DNA of 64,000 bases from Chryseobacterium ginsenosidimutans (GCF_030823405.1 NZ_JAUSXC010000001.1:3145001-3209000); one strand, 5' to 3'. Positions 8,548-17,295 are shown, numbered from the stretch's first letter. Made by a program: numbers and translations. Notes: a model not told the origin generated them from the letters alone.

Positions 8548-9852
8548 TCACCCCAACAACTTTCCTTTTAATTTATTAAACTGATATTCAATTTTATCTA
8601 AACAAAGATTTCCGATACTTCCTTGATGAGTATGATTCAAATTTTTTATTTCAAAATCAAACTCATTATTTTCAATCTCCTGCCCTACTTTTACGTATGC
8701 ATCACGGAATGAACTTCCGTTTTTCACTTCTTCATTAATTTTTTCTACACTAAAAAGATACTTGTACTTTTCATCGTCCAAAATCCCATCTTTCACCTGA
8801 ATATTCGGTAATGTATAGCTCAAAATTTCAAGACATTCTTTCAAAGAATCAATTGCAGGGAAAAGAATTTCTTTCGTCAACTGCATATCTCGGTGATATC
8901 CTGAAGGAAGATTATTGGTCAACAAAATAAACTCATTCGGCAACGACTGAATTCTGTTACAACGTGCACGAACCAACTCAAAAATATCCGGATTTTTCTT
9001 GTGTGGCATAATGCTGCTTCCTGTTGTAAATTCTTTTGGAAAGCTGATAAAATCGAAGTTCTGACTTAAATATAAGCAAACATCATAGGCAAATTTTCCT
9101 AGTGTTCCTGCTAAAGTCGCCATTGCCATCGACAACATTTTTTCTGATTTTCCACGCGTCATTTGAGCATACACAGAATTGTAATTCATCGACTGAAAAC
9201 CTAAATTATAGGTTGTACTTTCACGATCAATCGGAAAAGATGAGCCGTAACCCGCTGCTGAACCTAGTGGATTTTTATTAATGATATTTTTAACAGAGAA
9301 AAGCATTTCAACATCATCCAACAATGCTTCTGCATAAGCTCCAAACCATAATCCGAAAGAGGAAGGCATCGCAATTTGCAAATGGGTATATCCGGGAAGC
9401 AAAACATTTTTATGTTGATCTGCCAGTTTAATTAAAATTTGAAAAAATTCATCCGTCAAAACTGTAATTTCACGGATTTCATCCAATAAATATAATTTAA
9501 TATCCAATAAAACCTGATCATTTCTTGAACGAGCCGTGTGAATTTTCTTTCCTGTATCTCCTAACCTTTCTATTAAGATAGATTCGATCTGCGAATGAAT
9601 ATCTTCTGCACTTTTATCAATTTTAAAAGATCCGCTTTCGATTTCTTCTAAAATTCCCTCCAAAACAAAAAGCATTTGCACTGATTCTTCATTGGAAATA
9701 ATCCCAACTTCTGACAGCATTTTACAGTGAGCTATCGAACCTTTGACATCGTATTTCGCTAAACGTTCATCAAAATCAAGATCTTTCCCGACGGTGAATT
9801 TATTGACTACTATATTGGTGGCATTATCGTCTTTTTGCCATATTTTTTTCAT
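8548..9852 (-). CDS. argH: Argininosuccinate lyase
   Basis: ArgH splits argininosuccinate into arginine and fumarate, the last step of the pathway. The 434 residues show the fumarase/aspartase fold, with KIHTARSRNDQVLLD near residue 104, YTHLQIAMPSSFG, and the signature GSSIMPHKKNPD near 280. It is the last gene of the arg operon, 226 nt beyond argE. That gap is filled by a folded repeat-like element. No clear terminator was seen after the stop; a DUF2971 gene converges 28 nt away. Confidence 0.97.
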   Translation of the reverse strand: MKKIWQKDDNATNIVVNKFTVGKDLDFDERLAKYDVKGSIAHCKMLSEVGIISNEESVQMLFVLEGILEEIESGSFKIDKSAEDIHSQIESILIERLGDTGKKIHTARSRNDQVLLDIKLYLLDEIREITVLTDEFFQILIKLADQHKNVLLPGYTHLQIAMPSSFGLWFGAYAEALLDDVEMLFSVKNIINKNPLGSAAGYGSSFPIDRESTTYNLGFQSMNYNSVYAQMTRGKSEKMLSMAMATLAGTLGKFAYDVCLYLSQNFDFISFPKEFTTGSSIMPHKKNPDIFELVRARCNRIQSLPNEFILLTNNLPSGYHRDMQLTKEILFPAIDSLKECLEILSYTLPNIQVKDGILDDEKYKYLFSVEKINEEVKNGSSFRDAYVKVGQEIENNEFDFEIKNLNHTHQGSIGNLCLDKIEYQFNKLKGKLLG

Positions 9853-9870
9853 AAAATTCTTTTTTATTTA

Positions 9871-10055
9871 TAATTTTCTTTTGTCTTGAAACAAAAGAAA
9901 CAAAAGTTCAAGACTGGAAACTCCGGCTAAAAATTGAAATTAAATCCTAAAATCCCCAAAACTTGCGCGAATTCAAAACTTGTTCTTCGGTTCAAAATTA
10001 GTGTCGCGCTTCAAACAGTGGGAATTTTTTAACGGATTAAAATTCAATTTTCTTA
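9871..10055. repeat. Nested inverted-repeat element between argE and argH
   Basis: The 226-nt gap holds three sets of complementary arms. GTCTTGAA (9883-9890) pairs with TTCAAGAC (9907-9914). An 18-nt arm at 9929-9946 pairs with 10034-10051 (16 of 18 match). GCGCGA (9965-9970) pairs with TCGCGC (10004-10009) inside the second pair. The AAACAAAAG-like direct repeats at the left end are also typical of dispersed flavobacterial non-coding repeats, as I remember them. There is no coding potential. Confidence 0.65.
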
Positions 10056-10078
10056 ACGCCTCCATTTCCTAGGTCGAT

Positions 10079-11161
10079 TTATAAAACTTTTTCAAGTATC
10101 TGAATATAAATGTCAATTCCCTCTTCTATTTCCTTTATGTAGATGTATTCATCTGCGGTGTGGGATCTTGTGCTGTCACCGGGACCGATTTTCACTGATG
10201 TACACGGAATAATAGCCTGATCGGATGACGTTGGCGAGCCGTACGTTGTCCTCCCAATTTCCAAACCTGACTGTACAAAAGGATGATCCATTTCGATTTT
10301 TGATGAATTTAACCTGAAAGACCTTGCCGTTAAGGTTGATTTCATCTGCGATTGGATGATTTTAAACGCCTCTTCATTAGAATATTCATCAGTAACCCTT
10401 ACATCCAAAGTAAATTGGCACGATTCAGGAACGACATTATGCTGAACTCCAGCATGAATTCCAGACAACGTAACTTTAACTTCACCCAAATAATCCGAAA
10501 CTTTTGGAAATTTGAAGTTTAAGATTTGCTGCAAATCTTCCATACATTTTACAATCGAATTATCATTATTCGGATGAGCGGCGTGAGAAGGTGTACCTTT
10601 CATTTCACCGTCAATAACCAACAATCCTTTTTCCGCAATCGCCAGATTCATCTGCGTGGGTTCCCCTACAATGGCGAGTTCGATATTTGGTAGTTGGGGA
10701 AATAAAGCTTCAATTCCGTCAAAACCTGAAATCTCCTCCTCAGCCGTCAAAGCAATCACTAAGTTATATTGTAAATCTTCCTGATCATAAAAATGTAAAA
10801 AAACCTGCGCCATCGAAACCAAAGAAGCTCCGGCATCATTACTTCCCAATCCAAACAGCTTTCCATCCTTTTCAATCGCTAAAAACGGATCTAAAGTGTA
10901 AGCTTTATTTGGTTTTACGGTATCGTGATGTGTATTCAGCAAAATTGAGGGTTTGAAAACATTAAAATTTTTGTTCACAGCCCAAATGTTATTTTTAAAA
11001 CGTTTTGTAGGGATATTGTTCTTTTTGAAAAAATTTTCAATTTCCACAGATACATTATATTCATCTTTGCTGAATGACGGAATCTCAATCAGTTTTTTTA
11101 ACAAATCCACTGCGTTATTCAGCAATTCTTCTTTACTATAAACAGATTTCAGTTCCTGCAT
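10079..11161 (-). CDS. argE: N-acylornithine/N-acylcitrulline deacylase, M20 family (ArgE-like)
   Basis: This enzyme removes the N-acyl blocking group late in arginine synthesis. The 360 residues follow the M20 metallopeptidase plan. The metal ligand motif THHD lies near 77-80, GSNDAGAS near 107-114, AEEEISG near 140-146, then GEPTQ, and SHTADE near the C-terminus. A dimerisation insert (SHAAHPNNDNSIVKCM) interrupts the catalytic domain. Because ArgF' is of the acylornithine class, the substrate is probably acylcitrulline rather than acetylornithine. Whether the acyl group is acetyl or succinyl cannot be read from the sequence. It overlaps the argB 3' end by 26 nt, so the two are likely translationally coupled. 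Confidence 0.9.
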   Translation of the reverse strand: MQELKSVYSKEELLNNAVDLLKKLIEIPSFSKDEYNVSVEIENFFKKNNIPTKRFKNNIWAVNKNFNVFKPSILLNTHHDTVKPNKAYTLDPFLAIEKDGKLFGLGSNDAGASLVSMAQVFLHFYDQEDLQYNLVIALTAEEEISGFDGIEALFPQLPNIELAIVGEPTQMNLAIAEKGLLVIDGEMKGTPSHAAHPNNDNSIVKCMEDLQQILNFKFPKVSDYLGEVKVTLSGIHAGVQHNVVPESCQFTLDVRVTDEYSNEEAFKIIQSQMKSTLTARSFRLNSSKIEMDHPFVQSGLEIGRTTYGSPTSSDQAIIPCTSVKIGPGDSTRSHTADEYIYIKEIEEGIDIYIQILEKVL

Positions 11162-11930
11162 AATGGTTTTCGATATGGTTTTTGAGTTCAGTTTCTTTAA
11201 TTAAGAATACTTTGTTTACATTATTTTTTACAGCTTCAAGAGCATTTTCAAGTTTAGGTAGAATTCCTTTGTGCAATTTTCCTTCATTTTTTAATGTTGA
11301 AAATTTTCCTTCAGAAATATTTTTCATAACAGATTCAGGATTTTCGAAATCTTCCAAAACGCCTTCTTTATCAAAACAATACAACAACTCCACATCATAT
11401 TTTGAAGACAAAGCCTGCGCAATAACCGAGGCAATCGTGTCTGCATTGGTATTGAAGAGATTTCCTTTTTTGTCGTGTGTAATCGCTGAAAATACTGGAA
11501 CCAATTTAAGTTTAATCAATTTTGAGATTAATTTCTTATTCACGCTTTTCTTCTCAATATCTCCTACAAATCCAAAGTCAATTTCTGCGTGTTCTCTTTT
11601 TTTAGCTTTAATTAAATTGGCATCAGCTCCCGAAAAACCTATTGCTTTACATTTTTTCTGCTGAAGTTTAGCCACGATATTTTTATTGATACCTCCTGCA
11701 TACACCATCGTCACAATATCCAGCGTTTCTTTATCTGTGATTCTTCGTCCGTTGATCATTTTTTGTTCAATGCCTAGTTTATCAGCCAATATGGTTGCTA
11801 ATCTTCCGCCTCCATGAACTAAAATTTTCTTTTCTTTAATTTCAGAAAACTGCTCCAGAAATTCGTTCAGTAATTCTTCGTCATCAATTAATGCCCCGCC
11901 GATTTTTATGATGTATAATTTTTCTTTCAT
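11136..11930 (-). CDS. argB: N-acetyl(or succinyl)glutamate kinase
   Basis: ArgB phosphorylates the gamma-carboxyl of N-acylglutamate. It belongs to the amino-acid kinase family. The start was set at MKEKLYIIKIGGALIDD, which puts the phosphate-binding KIGGA motif at the N-terminus as in relatives; a frame extension of 11 codons upstream looks spurious. HGGGRLATIL near residue 40 and NTNADTIAS near 160 are the substrate and nucleotide loops. The protein has about 264 residues. It lies 36 nt after argF' and overlaps argE. Confidence 0.95.
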   Translation of the reverse strand: MKEKLYIIKIGGALIDDEELLNEFLEQFSEIKEKKILVHGGGRLATILADKLGIEQKMINGRRITDKETLDIVTMVYAGGINKNIVAKLQQKKCKAIGFSGADANLIKAKKREHAEIDFGFVGDIEKKSVNKKLISKLIKLKLVPVFSAITHDKKGNLFNTNADTIASVIAQALSSKYDVELLYCFDKEGVLEDFENPESVMKNISEGKFSTLKNEGKLHKGILPKLENALEAVKNNVNKVFLIKETELKNHIENHYAGTEICL

Positions 11931-11966
11931 TACAAGCATTTTTGTCAGTGTAATCCTTGTCAAGGT

Positions 11967-12953
11967 TTAAAATCTTGACAAGGATAGATTCCCATTATTA
12001 GAATTCAATTCATCCAAGATTTCTGAAAAGACCGCCTGTGCAGAGAAAATTCGGTTTTTTGCTTGTTGATAAATTATCGAATTTTCACCATCCATTACCT
12101 CATCACTCAATTCTACATTACGACGAACCGGAAGGCAGTGCATCACTTTTGCCTGATTGGTATTGGCTAACTTTTCATTCGTCAGCATCCAATTTTCTTT
12201 AACTTCAGGCATTGCTGCGTAATCATTAAAAGACGACCAATTTTTCACATAAATAAAATCCGCATCTTTCAACGCTTCATCCTGATCATGAATAACTTTA
12301 ACTTCTTTTGTGAAGTTTTTATCTAAATCATAACCTTCCGGATTAGCAATTACCAATTCAACATCCATTTCCTGCATCCATTCTGCGAAAGAATTTCCTA
12401 CCGCATGAGCAATTGGTTTGATATGAGGCGCCCAAGTTAAAACCACTTTCGGTTTACGTTCTTCATCCCAATTTTCAATAATTGTGATGCAATCTGCCAA
12501 GCTTTGCAACGGGTGACGGGTAGCCGACTCCAATGAAATTACCGGAACTTTTGCGTGTTGCTCGAACTGGCTTAAAATGCTTTCGTTAACATCATCTTCC
12601 TTAACTTTCATTCCTGCAAAGCAACGAACTGCAATGATGTCACAATATTGATTTAAAACCTCGATCGCATCTTTGATATGCTCTACAGTATCGCCGTTCA
12701 TTACCGCTCCATCTGCGAATTCCAAGTTCCAGGCTTCTTGAGCTGCGTTTAATGTCAAAACATTCAATCCTAAATTCTGAGCTGCAATCTGACTACTCAA
12801 ACGCGTTCTCAAACTTGAGTTTAAAAATACAAGTCCGATAGTTTTTCCTTTTCCTTTTTCTGTTTCCGAAAGAGGATTCTCTTTAATTTGTAAAGCTTTT
12901 TTTATGATTTCCTGTAAGTTTTTAACATCACTTACAGATGTGAGTTTTTTCAT
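11967..12953 (-). CDS. argF': N-acetyl/N-succinylornithine carbamoyltransferase
   Basis: This transcarbamylase uses carbamoyl phosphate and an N-acylated ornithine. The 328 residues contain the phosphate loop NSSLRTRLS near 45-53, where ordinary OTCases have STRT. They also contain the acyl-class motifs ESATRHPLQS, TWAPH and HCLPVRRN. From memory, Bacteroides N-succinylornithine enzymes have Pro at the residue that decides acyl choice (GDKPEH), while the Xanthomonas N-acetyl enzyme has Glu (GD.EEH). Here the loop reads MNGDTVEHI, so the position (90) is Val. Substrate specificity is therefore open. The gene follows argD after a 228-nt gap with an inverted repeat. Confidence 0.93.
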   Translation of the reverse strand: MKKLTSVSDVKNLQEIIKKALQIKENPLSETEKGKGKTIGLVFLNSSLRTRLSSQIAAQNLGLNVLTLNAAQEAWNLEFADGAVMNGDTVEHIKDAIEVLNQYCDIIAVRCFAGMKVKEDDVNESILSQFEQHAKVPVISLESATRHPLQSLADCITIIENWDEERKPKVVLTWAPHIKPIAHAVGNSFAEWMQEMDVELVIANPEGYDLDKNFTKEVKVIHDQDEALKDADFIYVKNWSSFNDYAAMPEVKENWMLTNEKLANTNQAKVMHCLPVRRNVELSDEVMDGENSIIYQQAKNRIFSAQAVFSEILDELNSNNGNLSLSRF

Positions 12954-13087
12954 TTTGAATTGTTTTTAAAGATTTTTTATCTTACATATTTTGGCTGAAT
13001 TTTTAACGCAATGATCGCGAAGTTTTTTATTGAACTTAAAATATTTTCGTTCGCAAGGGCGTTTCACTCAGCAATTGAAAGTTATGT

Positions 13088-13162
13088 TTGTCATTCTGAC
13101 GAAGGAATAATCTATAATATTATAAAAAGAGACTCTTCACTACGTTTCGTTCTGAATGACAA
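13088..13162. repeat. Inverted repeat element TTGTCATTC...GAATGACAA
   Basis: Termini at 13088-13096 and 13154-13162 are exact inverted repeats enclosing about 57 nt. Inside, GACTCTTCACTACGTTTCGTTC resembles the consensus of a dispersed flavobacterial repeat (the GTCATTCTGA...CTTCGTTCAGAATGAC type), which I recognise from memory only. It sits in the argD-argF' gap and is related to the element at 4392-4453. Confidence 0.68.
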
Positions 13163-13181
13163 GCCACATTATTTTCACAGT

Positions 13182-14321
13182 TTAGATTGCCTCAAGAACC
13201 GTTTTAAGAGCATCGATGAATTGATCGGTTTCTTCTTTTTGAATATTAAGCGCTGGAAGAATCCTCAACACAGTCTTATCATTTGAGTTTCCTGTGAAAA
13301 TATGATGATTGTACAACAGGCTGTTCCTCACTTCTGAGCAGTCCCTGTCGAGTTCGATTCCAATCATCAGGCCTTTCCTTCGAATAGATTTAATATGCGA
13401 AAAATCTTTCAATTCATTTTCAATATATTCGCCCATTTTCTGAGCATTTTCGATGAGATTTTCATCTTTCATTACGTCCAAAACCGCAATTGCAGCGACA
13501 CAAGCTAAGTGATTTCCGCCAAAAGTCGTTCCCAGCAAACCGTTGCTTGCCTCAAATTTCGGATGAATTAACACTCCGCCGATTGGGAAACCATTCCCCA
13601 TTCCTTTTGCTGTCGTGATAATATCTGCTTCAATTCCAAATTCCTGATGCGCAAAGAAATATCCGCTTCTTCCGTACCCTGACTGAACTTCATCTAAAAT
13701 AAAAACTGTATCATGTTTTTCGCACAATTCTTTAATTTTAGTTAAAAATTCAACCGTAGGAATCATAATTCCTCCGACTCCCTGAATTCCTTCAATAATT
13801 ACCGATGAAATTTCACTTCCCTGATTTTTAAAAACTACTTCAAGCTGTTCGATATTATTCCATTCAGATTTAATGAATCTCTTATCATAATTTACCGGAG
13901 CTACGATTTTTGGATTATCTGTCACAGAAACCGCCGCCGAAGTTCTTCCATGAAATGAACCTGAAAAATACAGCACTTTACTTTTCCCATTGTGAAAAGA
14001 AGCCAGTTTTAAAGCATTTTCGTTCGCTTCAGCTCCTGAATTACACAGAAATAAATTATAATCTTCCAAACCTGAAAGTTTTCCTAATTTATCAGCCAAT
14101 TCAGTTTGCAATTCATTCTGAACCGAATTTGAATAGAAAGATATTTTATCTAACTGATTTTTTAATTGAGTTTGATAATGCGGATGATTGTGCCCGATAG
14201 AAATCACAGCATGACCTCCATAAAAATCAAGATATTTTTCCCCTCTATCATCCCAAAGAAATGATCCCTGAGCTTTTATTGGATTGATATTAAATAATGG
14301 ATATACGTTGAATAAATTCAT
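13182..14321 (-). CDS. argD: Acetylornithine (acylornithine) aminotransferase
   Basis: ArgD transaminates N-acylglutamate semialdehyde to N-acylornithine with PLP. It is a class III aminotransferase of about 379 residues. NSGAEANENALKLA binds the cofactor phosphate. FILDEVQSGYGRSG carries the Asp that binds the PLP ring nitrogen. TTAKGMGNGFPIGGV contains the Schiff-base lysine. The start was placed at MNLFNVYPLFNINPIKAQG, 27 codons inside the longest frame, because the upstream extension overlaps argC and lacks family character. It is 35 nt after argC. Confidence 0.95.
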   Translation of the reverse strand: MNLFNVYPLFNINPIKAQGSFLWDDRGEKYLDFYGGHAVISIGHNHPHYQTQLKNQLDKISFYSNSVQNELQTELADKLGKLSGLEDYNLFLCNSGAEANENALKLASFHNGKSKVLYFSGSFHGRTSAAVSVTDNPKIVAPVNYDKRFIKSEWNNIEQLEVVFKNQGSEISSVIIEGIQGVGGIMIPTVEFLTKIKELCEKHDTVFILDEVQSGYGRSGYFFAHQEFGIEADIITTAKGMGNGFPIGGVLIHPKFEASNGLLGTTFGGNHLACVAAIAVLDVMKDENLIENAQKMGEYIENELKDFSHIKSIRRKGLMIGIELDRDCSEVRNSLLYNHHIFTGNSNDKTVLRILPALNIQKEETDQFIDALKTVLEAI

Positions 14322-14356
14322 TTTTTTTGTTTTAATTAATCGAATTATTGTCCGTT

Positions 14357-15343
14357 TTAAAATGCAATCGGTTTTAAATTCAATCCTAGATTTTCTTCCC
14401 AACCCATTGCAATATTCATGTTTTGAACAGCCTGTCCGGAAGCTCCTTTCAACAAATTGTCAATTGCTGAGTGAATAACTACAACATTTCCACTCTTTTC
14501 TATATGAATCACACAGCGATTGGTGTTGACCACCTGTTTTAAATCAATTGCTTTCTCGCTTACCTTTACAAAAGGCTCATCTGCATAAAAATTCTTAAAC
14601 AATTGATGAATATCTGAAAGTTCTAAATCTGTTTTCACCGTGGAACTCGTAAAAATTCCTCTCGCAAAATCCCCTCTCCATGGAACAAAATTCAGACTGA
14701 TTTCATTTATATTAAAAGAAACTAACTGCTGTAGAATCTCATCTACATGTTGATGGGTCAAAGTTTTATAGGCTGAAATATTATCATTCCTCCAAGTAAA
14801 ATGAGTCGTTGCCTGTAAAGACTGACCCGCCCCTGTTGAACCTGTAATTCCTGTTGTGTAAACCTCATTCAACAATCCTTTTTGAGCTAATGGAAGCAAA
14901 GCCAATTGAATCGCTGTTGCAAAACATCCCGGATTCGCAATACTTTTCGAACCTAAAAGTTGTTTTTTGTTGATTTCAGGCAATCCGTAGATAAAATTTC
15001 TGTTTTCAAAATTCCCATCCAAGCGAAAATCATTTCCTAAATCAATAATTAATGTTTCATTTTTTACAACATTCTGAGTCAACCAATTTTGGCTTTCTTT
15101 GTGAGGAAGACATAAAAACAAAATATCCACCTCTTCCGCCCGATCCGTTAAAACCATATCACAAACTGCCTCTAAATCAGGATACAAATTTGAAATTTTT
15201 GTCCCCGAATTCGATCGACTATATAAAAAACACAAAGACACATTGGGATGAAAAGCCAGCAGACGAACCAGTTCGCTTCCTGTGTAGCCGTTGGCGCCGA
15301 TGATTCCTGCTGTTTTTATTTCTTTTTGATTAATCTCAATCAT
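14357..15343 (-). CDS. argC: N-acetyl(acyl)-gamma-glutamyl-phosphate reductase
   Basis: ArgC reduces N-acylglutamyl phosphate to the semialdehyde with NADPH. The 328 residues start with a nucleotide fold (AGIIGANGYTGSELVRLL, near 12-29). The catalytic cysteine is in SIANPGCFATAIQLAL, near residue 140. GITGSTGAGQS and the late HxxID-type region (VVIHSAIDNLLKGASGQAVQ) match the family. It lies between argG and argD. The 193-nt gap to argG is full of palindromic sequence. Confidence 0.96.
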   Translation of the reverse strand: MIEINQKEIKTAGIIGANGYTGSELVRLLAFHPNVSLCFLYSRSNSGTKISNLYPDLEAVCDMVLTDRAEEVDILFLCLPHKESQNWLTQNVVKNETLIIDLGNDFRLDGNFENRNFIYGLPEINKKQLLGSKSIANPGCFATAIQLALLPLAQKGLLNEVYTTGITGSTGAGQSLQATTHFTWRNDNISAYKTLTHQHVDEILQQLVSFNINEISLNFVPWRGDFARGIFTSSTVKTDLELSDIHQLFKNFYADEPFVKVSEKAIDLKQVVNTNRCVIHIEKSGNVVVIHSAIDNLLKGASGQAVQNMNIAMGWEENLGLNLKPIAF

Positions 15344-15344
15344 T

Positions 15345-15536
15345 TTATATTTCTTTTGATAGGATTTTCATCCTATCCTGATTTAAATCGTCCTTTCAGG
15401 ACTCCTATTATTGCGGCGAATTGCACGCAGCCCGACTTGAGCGGAAATCCTTTTATGAGGAGGAACGACGAACAAAAGATTGGGAGCCCTTCGACAAGCT
15501 CAGGATAAACTACAGGCGGATAAAGCTGCCCAAATC
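15345..15536. repeat. Palindrome-rich repeat-like block between argG and argC
   Basis: The block contains a perfect GATAGGAT/ATCCTATC hairpin (15358-15377), a small TCCT/AGGA hairpin (15391-15401), and outer arms AAGATTGGG/CCCAAATCTT toward its argG-proximal end. The words GCCCGACTTGAGCGGAAATC and CTTCGACAAGCTCAGGA are, from memory, very common dispersed sequences in Chryseobacterium and other Bacteroidetes. No ORF inside is credible. Confidence 0.6.
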
Positions 15537-16724
15537 TTATTTATTTATCTGATGATATATATTCAAGGAATTGCTTACAATTTTGGTGTAACCTTTCACA
15601 TCTTCACCTGTCCAAGCTCTGTTTGCTTCGCCATAACTTCCGAATTTATCGGACATTAAGTCATGTTTAGATTCAATTCCGTTTAAAATAAATCTGTATG
15701 GATGAAGGGTTACAAAAACTTTTCCGCTAACTGTTTCTTGAGAATCGTTCAAGAAAGACTCAATATTTCTCATGACAGGATCTAGGAAAAGTGCTTCGTG
15801 AAGCCAGTTTCCATACCAATCTGACAATTGAGATTTCATCATCTGCTGATATTTTGAAAGCGTATGTTTTTCCAATAAATGATGCGATTTGATAATCACC
15901 GACGCCGCAGCAGCTTCAAACCCTACTCTTCCTTTGATTCCAACAATCGTATCTCCAACGTGAATATCACGACCGATTCCGTACGCAGAAGCTAATTTTT
16001 CAATTTTTTGAATAGCGTAAACTGAATATTCAAAATTTTCTCCGTTTACCGCAACAACCTCACCTTTTTTAAACTCAATTTCCAATTCTGAAGGCTGAGT
16101 TTCTTTAATTTGCGAAGGGAAAGCTTCTTCAGGAAGATAATTTCTTGATGTTAAGGTTTCTTTTCCGCCAACCGAAGTTCCCCAAAGTCCTTTATTAACA
16201 GAATATTGCGCTTTCTGGAATTCCATTTCATAGCCGTGGTTTTTCAAAAACTCAATTTCTTCTTCACGAGATAAAGACAGATCACGAATTGGCGTAATAA
16301 TTTCTACATCCGGGCACATCACCTGAAAAATCAAATCGAAACGAACTTGATCATTTCCAGCGCCTGTACTTCCGTGAGCAATGGCATCTGCGCCTATTTC
16401 AATCGCATATTTTGCAATTTCTTGTGCCTGGATCGTACGTTCAGCACTTACAGACAAGGGATACGTATTATTTTTCAAGACGTTACCAAAGATCAAATAC
16501 TTTACGCAAGAATTGTAATAATCTTCCTGAGCATCAACGCACCTGTATTCTTTTACCCCAAGATTAAAGGCTTTTTTCTCCAGTTCTTTTTCCTCTTCTT
16601 TAGAAAAACCTCCTGTATTTACAGTTACTGCATACACCTCATATCCAAGTGTTTCACTCAGATATTTTGCACAGTAAGAGGTATCTAAACCTCCGCTAAA
16701 CGCTAAGATTACTTTCTTGCTCAT
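15537..16724 (-). CDS. argG: Argininosuccinate synthase
   Basis: ArgG joins citrulline and aspartate with ATP. The start at MSKKVILAFSGGLDTSYCAK puts the PP-loop (AFSGGLDTS) at residues 8-16, where the family has it. HGSTGAGNDQVRFD near 115-128 and a GxYGIGRDIHVGDTIVGIKGR-like segment (AYGIGRDIHVGDTIV) are also typical. The length is about 395 residues. Its first 29 nt overlap the end of the GNAT gene. In this pathway it acts on citrulline released by ArgE. Confidence 0.97.
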   Translation of the reverse strand: MSKKVILAFSGGLDTSYCAKYLSETLGYEVYAVTVNTGGFSKEEEKELEKKAFNLGVKEYRCVDAQEDYYNSCVKYLIFGNVLKNNTYPLSVSAERTIQAQEIAKYAIEIGADAIAHGSTGAGNDQVRFDLIFQVMCPDVEIITPIRDLSLSREEEIEFLKNHGYEMEFQKAQYSVNKGLWGTSVGGKETLTSRNYLPEEAFPSQIKETQPSELEIEFKKGEVVAVNGENFEYSVYAIQKIEKLASAYGIGRDIHVGDTIVGIKGRVGFEAAAASVIIKSHHLLEKHTLSKYQQMMKSQLSDWYGNWLHEALFLDPVMRNIESFLNDSQETVSGKVFVTLHPYRFILNGIESKHDLMSDKFGSYGEANRAWTGEDVKGYTKIVSNSLNIYHQINK

Positions 16725-17295
16725 TTTTATATTTATTTTCGGGTTGTTCAGTTCCAACCTCGTTTACTTTATTATTATTCGGAACGAAAAGCATTGCTGT
16801 ACACAGGCAGTTTTTGCGTTCTTTTTTCATTAAAATTTCATAATTCACACAACTTTTGCAGCCATTCCAAAAGTCATCATCTTGTGTCAACTCAGAATAA
16901 ATTACCGGTTTATAGCCTAAATCACTATTGATTTTCATAACAGCAAGACCTGTTGTCAATCCAAATATTTTTGCTGTTGGATATTTATCTCTTGATAATT
17001 GGAAAACTTTATTCTTGATTAAAGTTGCAGTTCCTTTTTGTCTAAATTTCGGAGAAACGATCAATCCTGAATTGGCTACAAACTGACCATGTGACCAGGT
17101 TTCTATATAACAGAAACCCACCCATTCTCCGTTTTCAGCAGCAACCACAGCGTTACCTTCTGAAATCTTTTTACTTAAGTATTCTATGGAACGTTTTGCG
17201 ATTCCTGTTCCTCGCCGCTGTGCTGAATCATACATTTCCTGCTGTATTTCACCTACATACATTAAATGTTTGCTTGAGGAAATTTCTATTTCCAT
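16696..17295 (-). CDS. GNAT acyltransferase heading the arg operon; candidate N-acylglutamate synthase
   Basis: This 199-residue GNAT has the acetyl-CoA loop SPKFRQKGTATLIK near 84-97 and a central sheet (GEWVGFCYIETWSHGQFVAN). After the GNAT core comes a cysteine cluster, GCKSCVNYEI then NCLCTAML, i.e. C-x2-C...C-x-C. It is the first gene of the arg operon. No argA, argJ or argO homologue is seen, yet all later steps are encoded. Acylation of glutamate is therefore the obvious missing job. This role is inferred from position only. A 25-residue polar tail overlaps argG. Confidence 0.85.
   Translation of the reverse strand: MEIEISSSKHLMYVGEIQQEMYDSAQRRGTGIAKRSIEYLSKKISEGNAVVAAENGEWVGFCYIETWSHGQFVANSGLIVSPKFRQKGTATLIKNKVFQLSRDKYPTAKIFGLTTGLAVMKINSDLGYKPVIYSELTQDDDFWNGCKSCVNYEILMKKERKNCLCTAMLFVPNNNKVNEVGTEQPENKYKNEQESNLSV

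Noticed and set aside
13011..13286. A plus-strand frame of 91 codons between argD and argF'
   Set aside because: It runs through the inverted repeat element and into argD antisense; it has no protein family character.
15248..15508. A plus-strand frame over the argC start and the argG-argC gap
   Set aside because: It covers repeat-like DNA and argC antisense; no start context.
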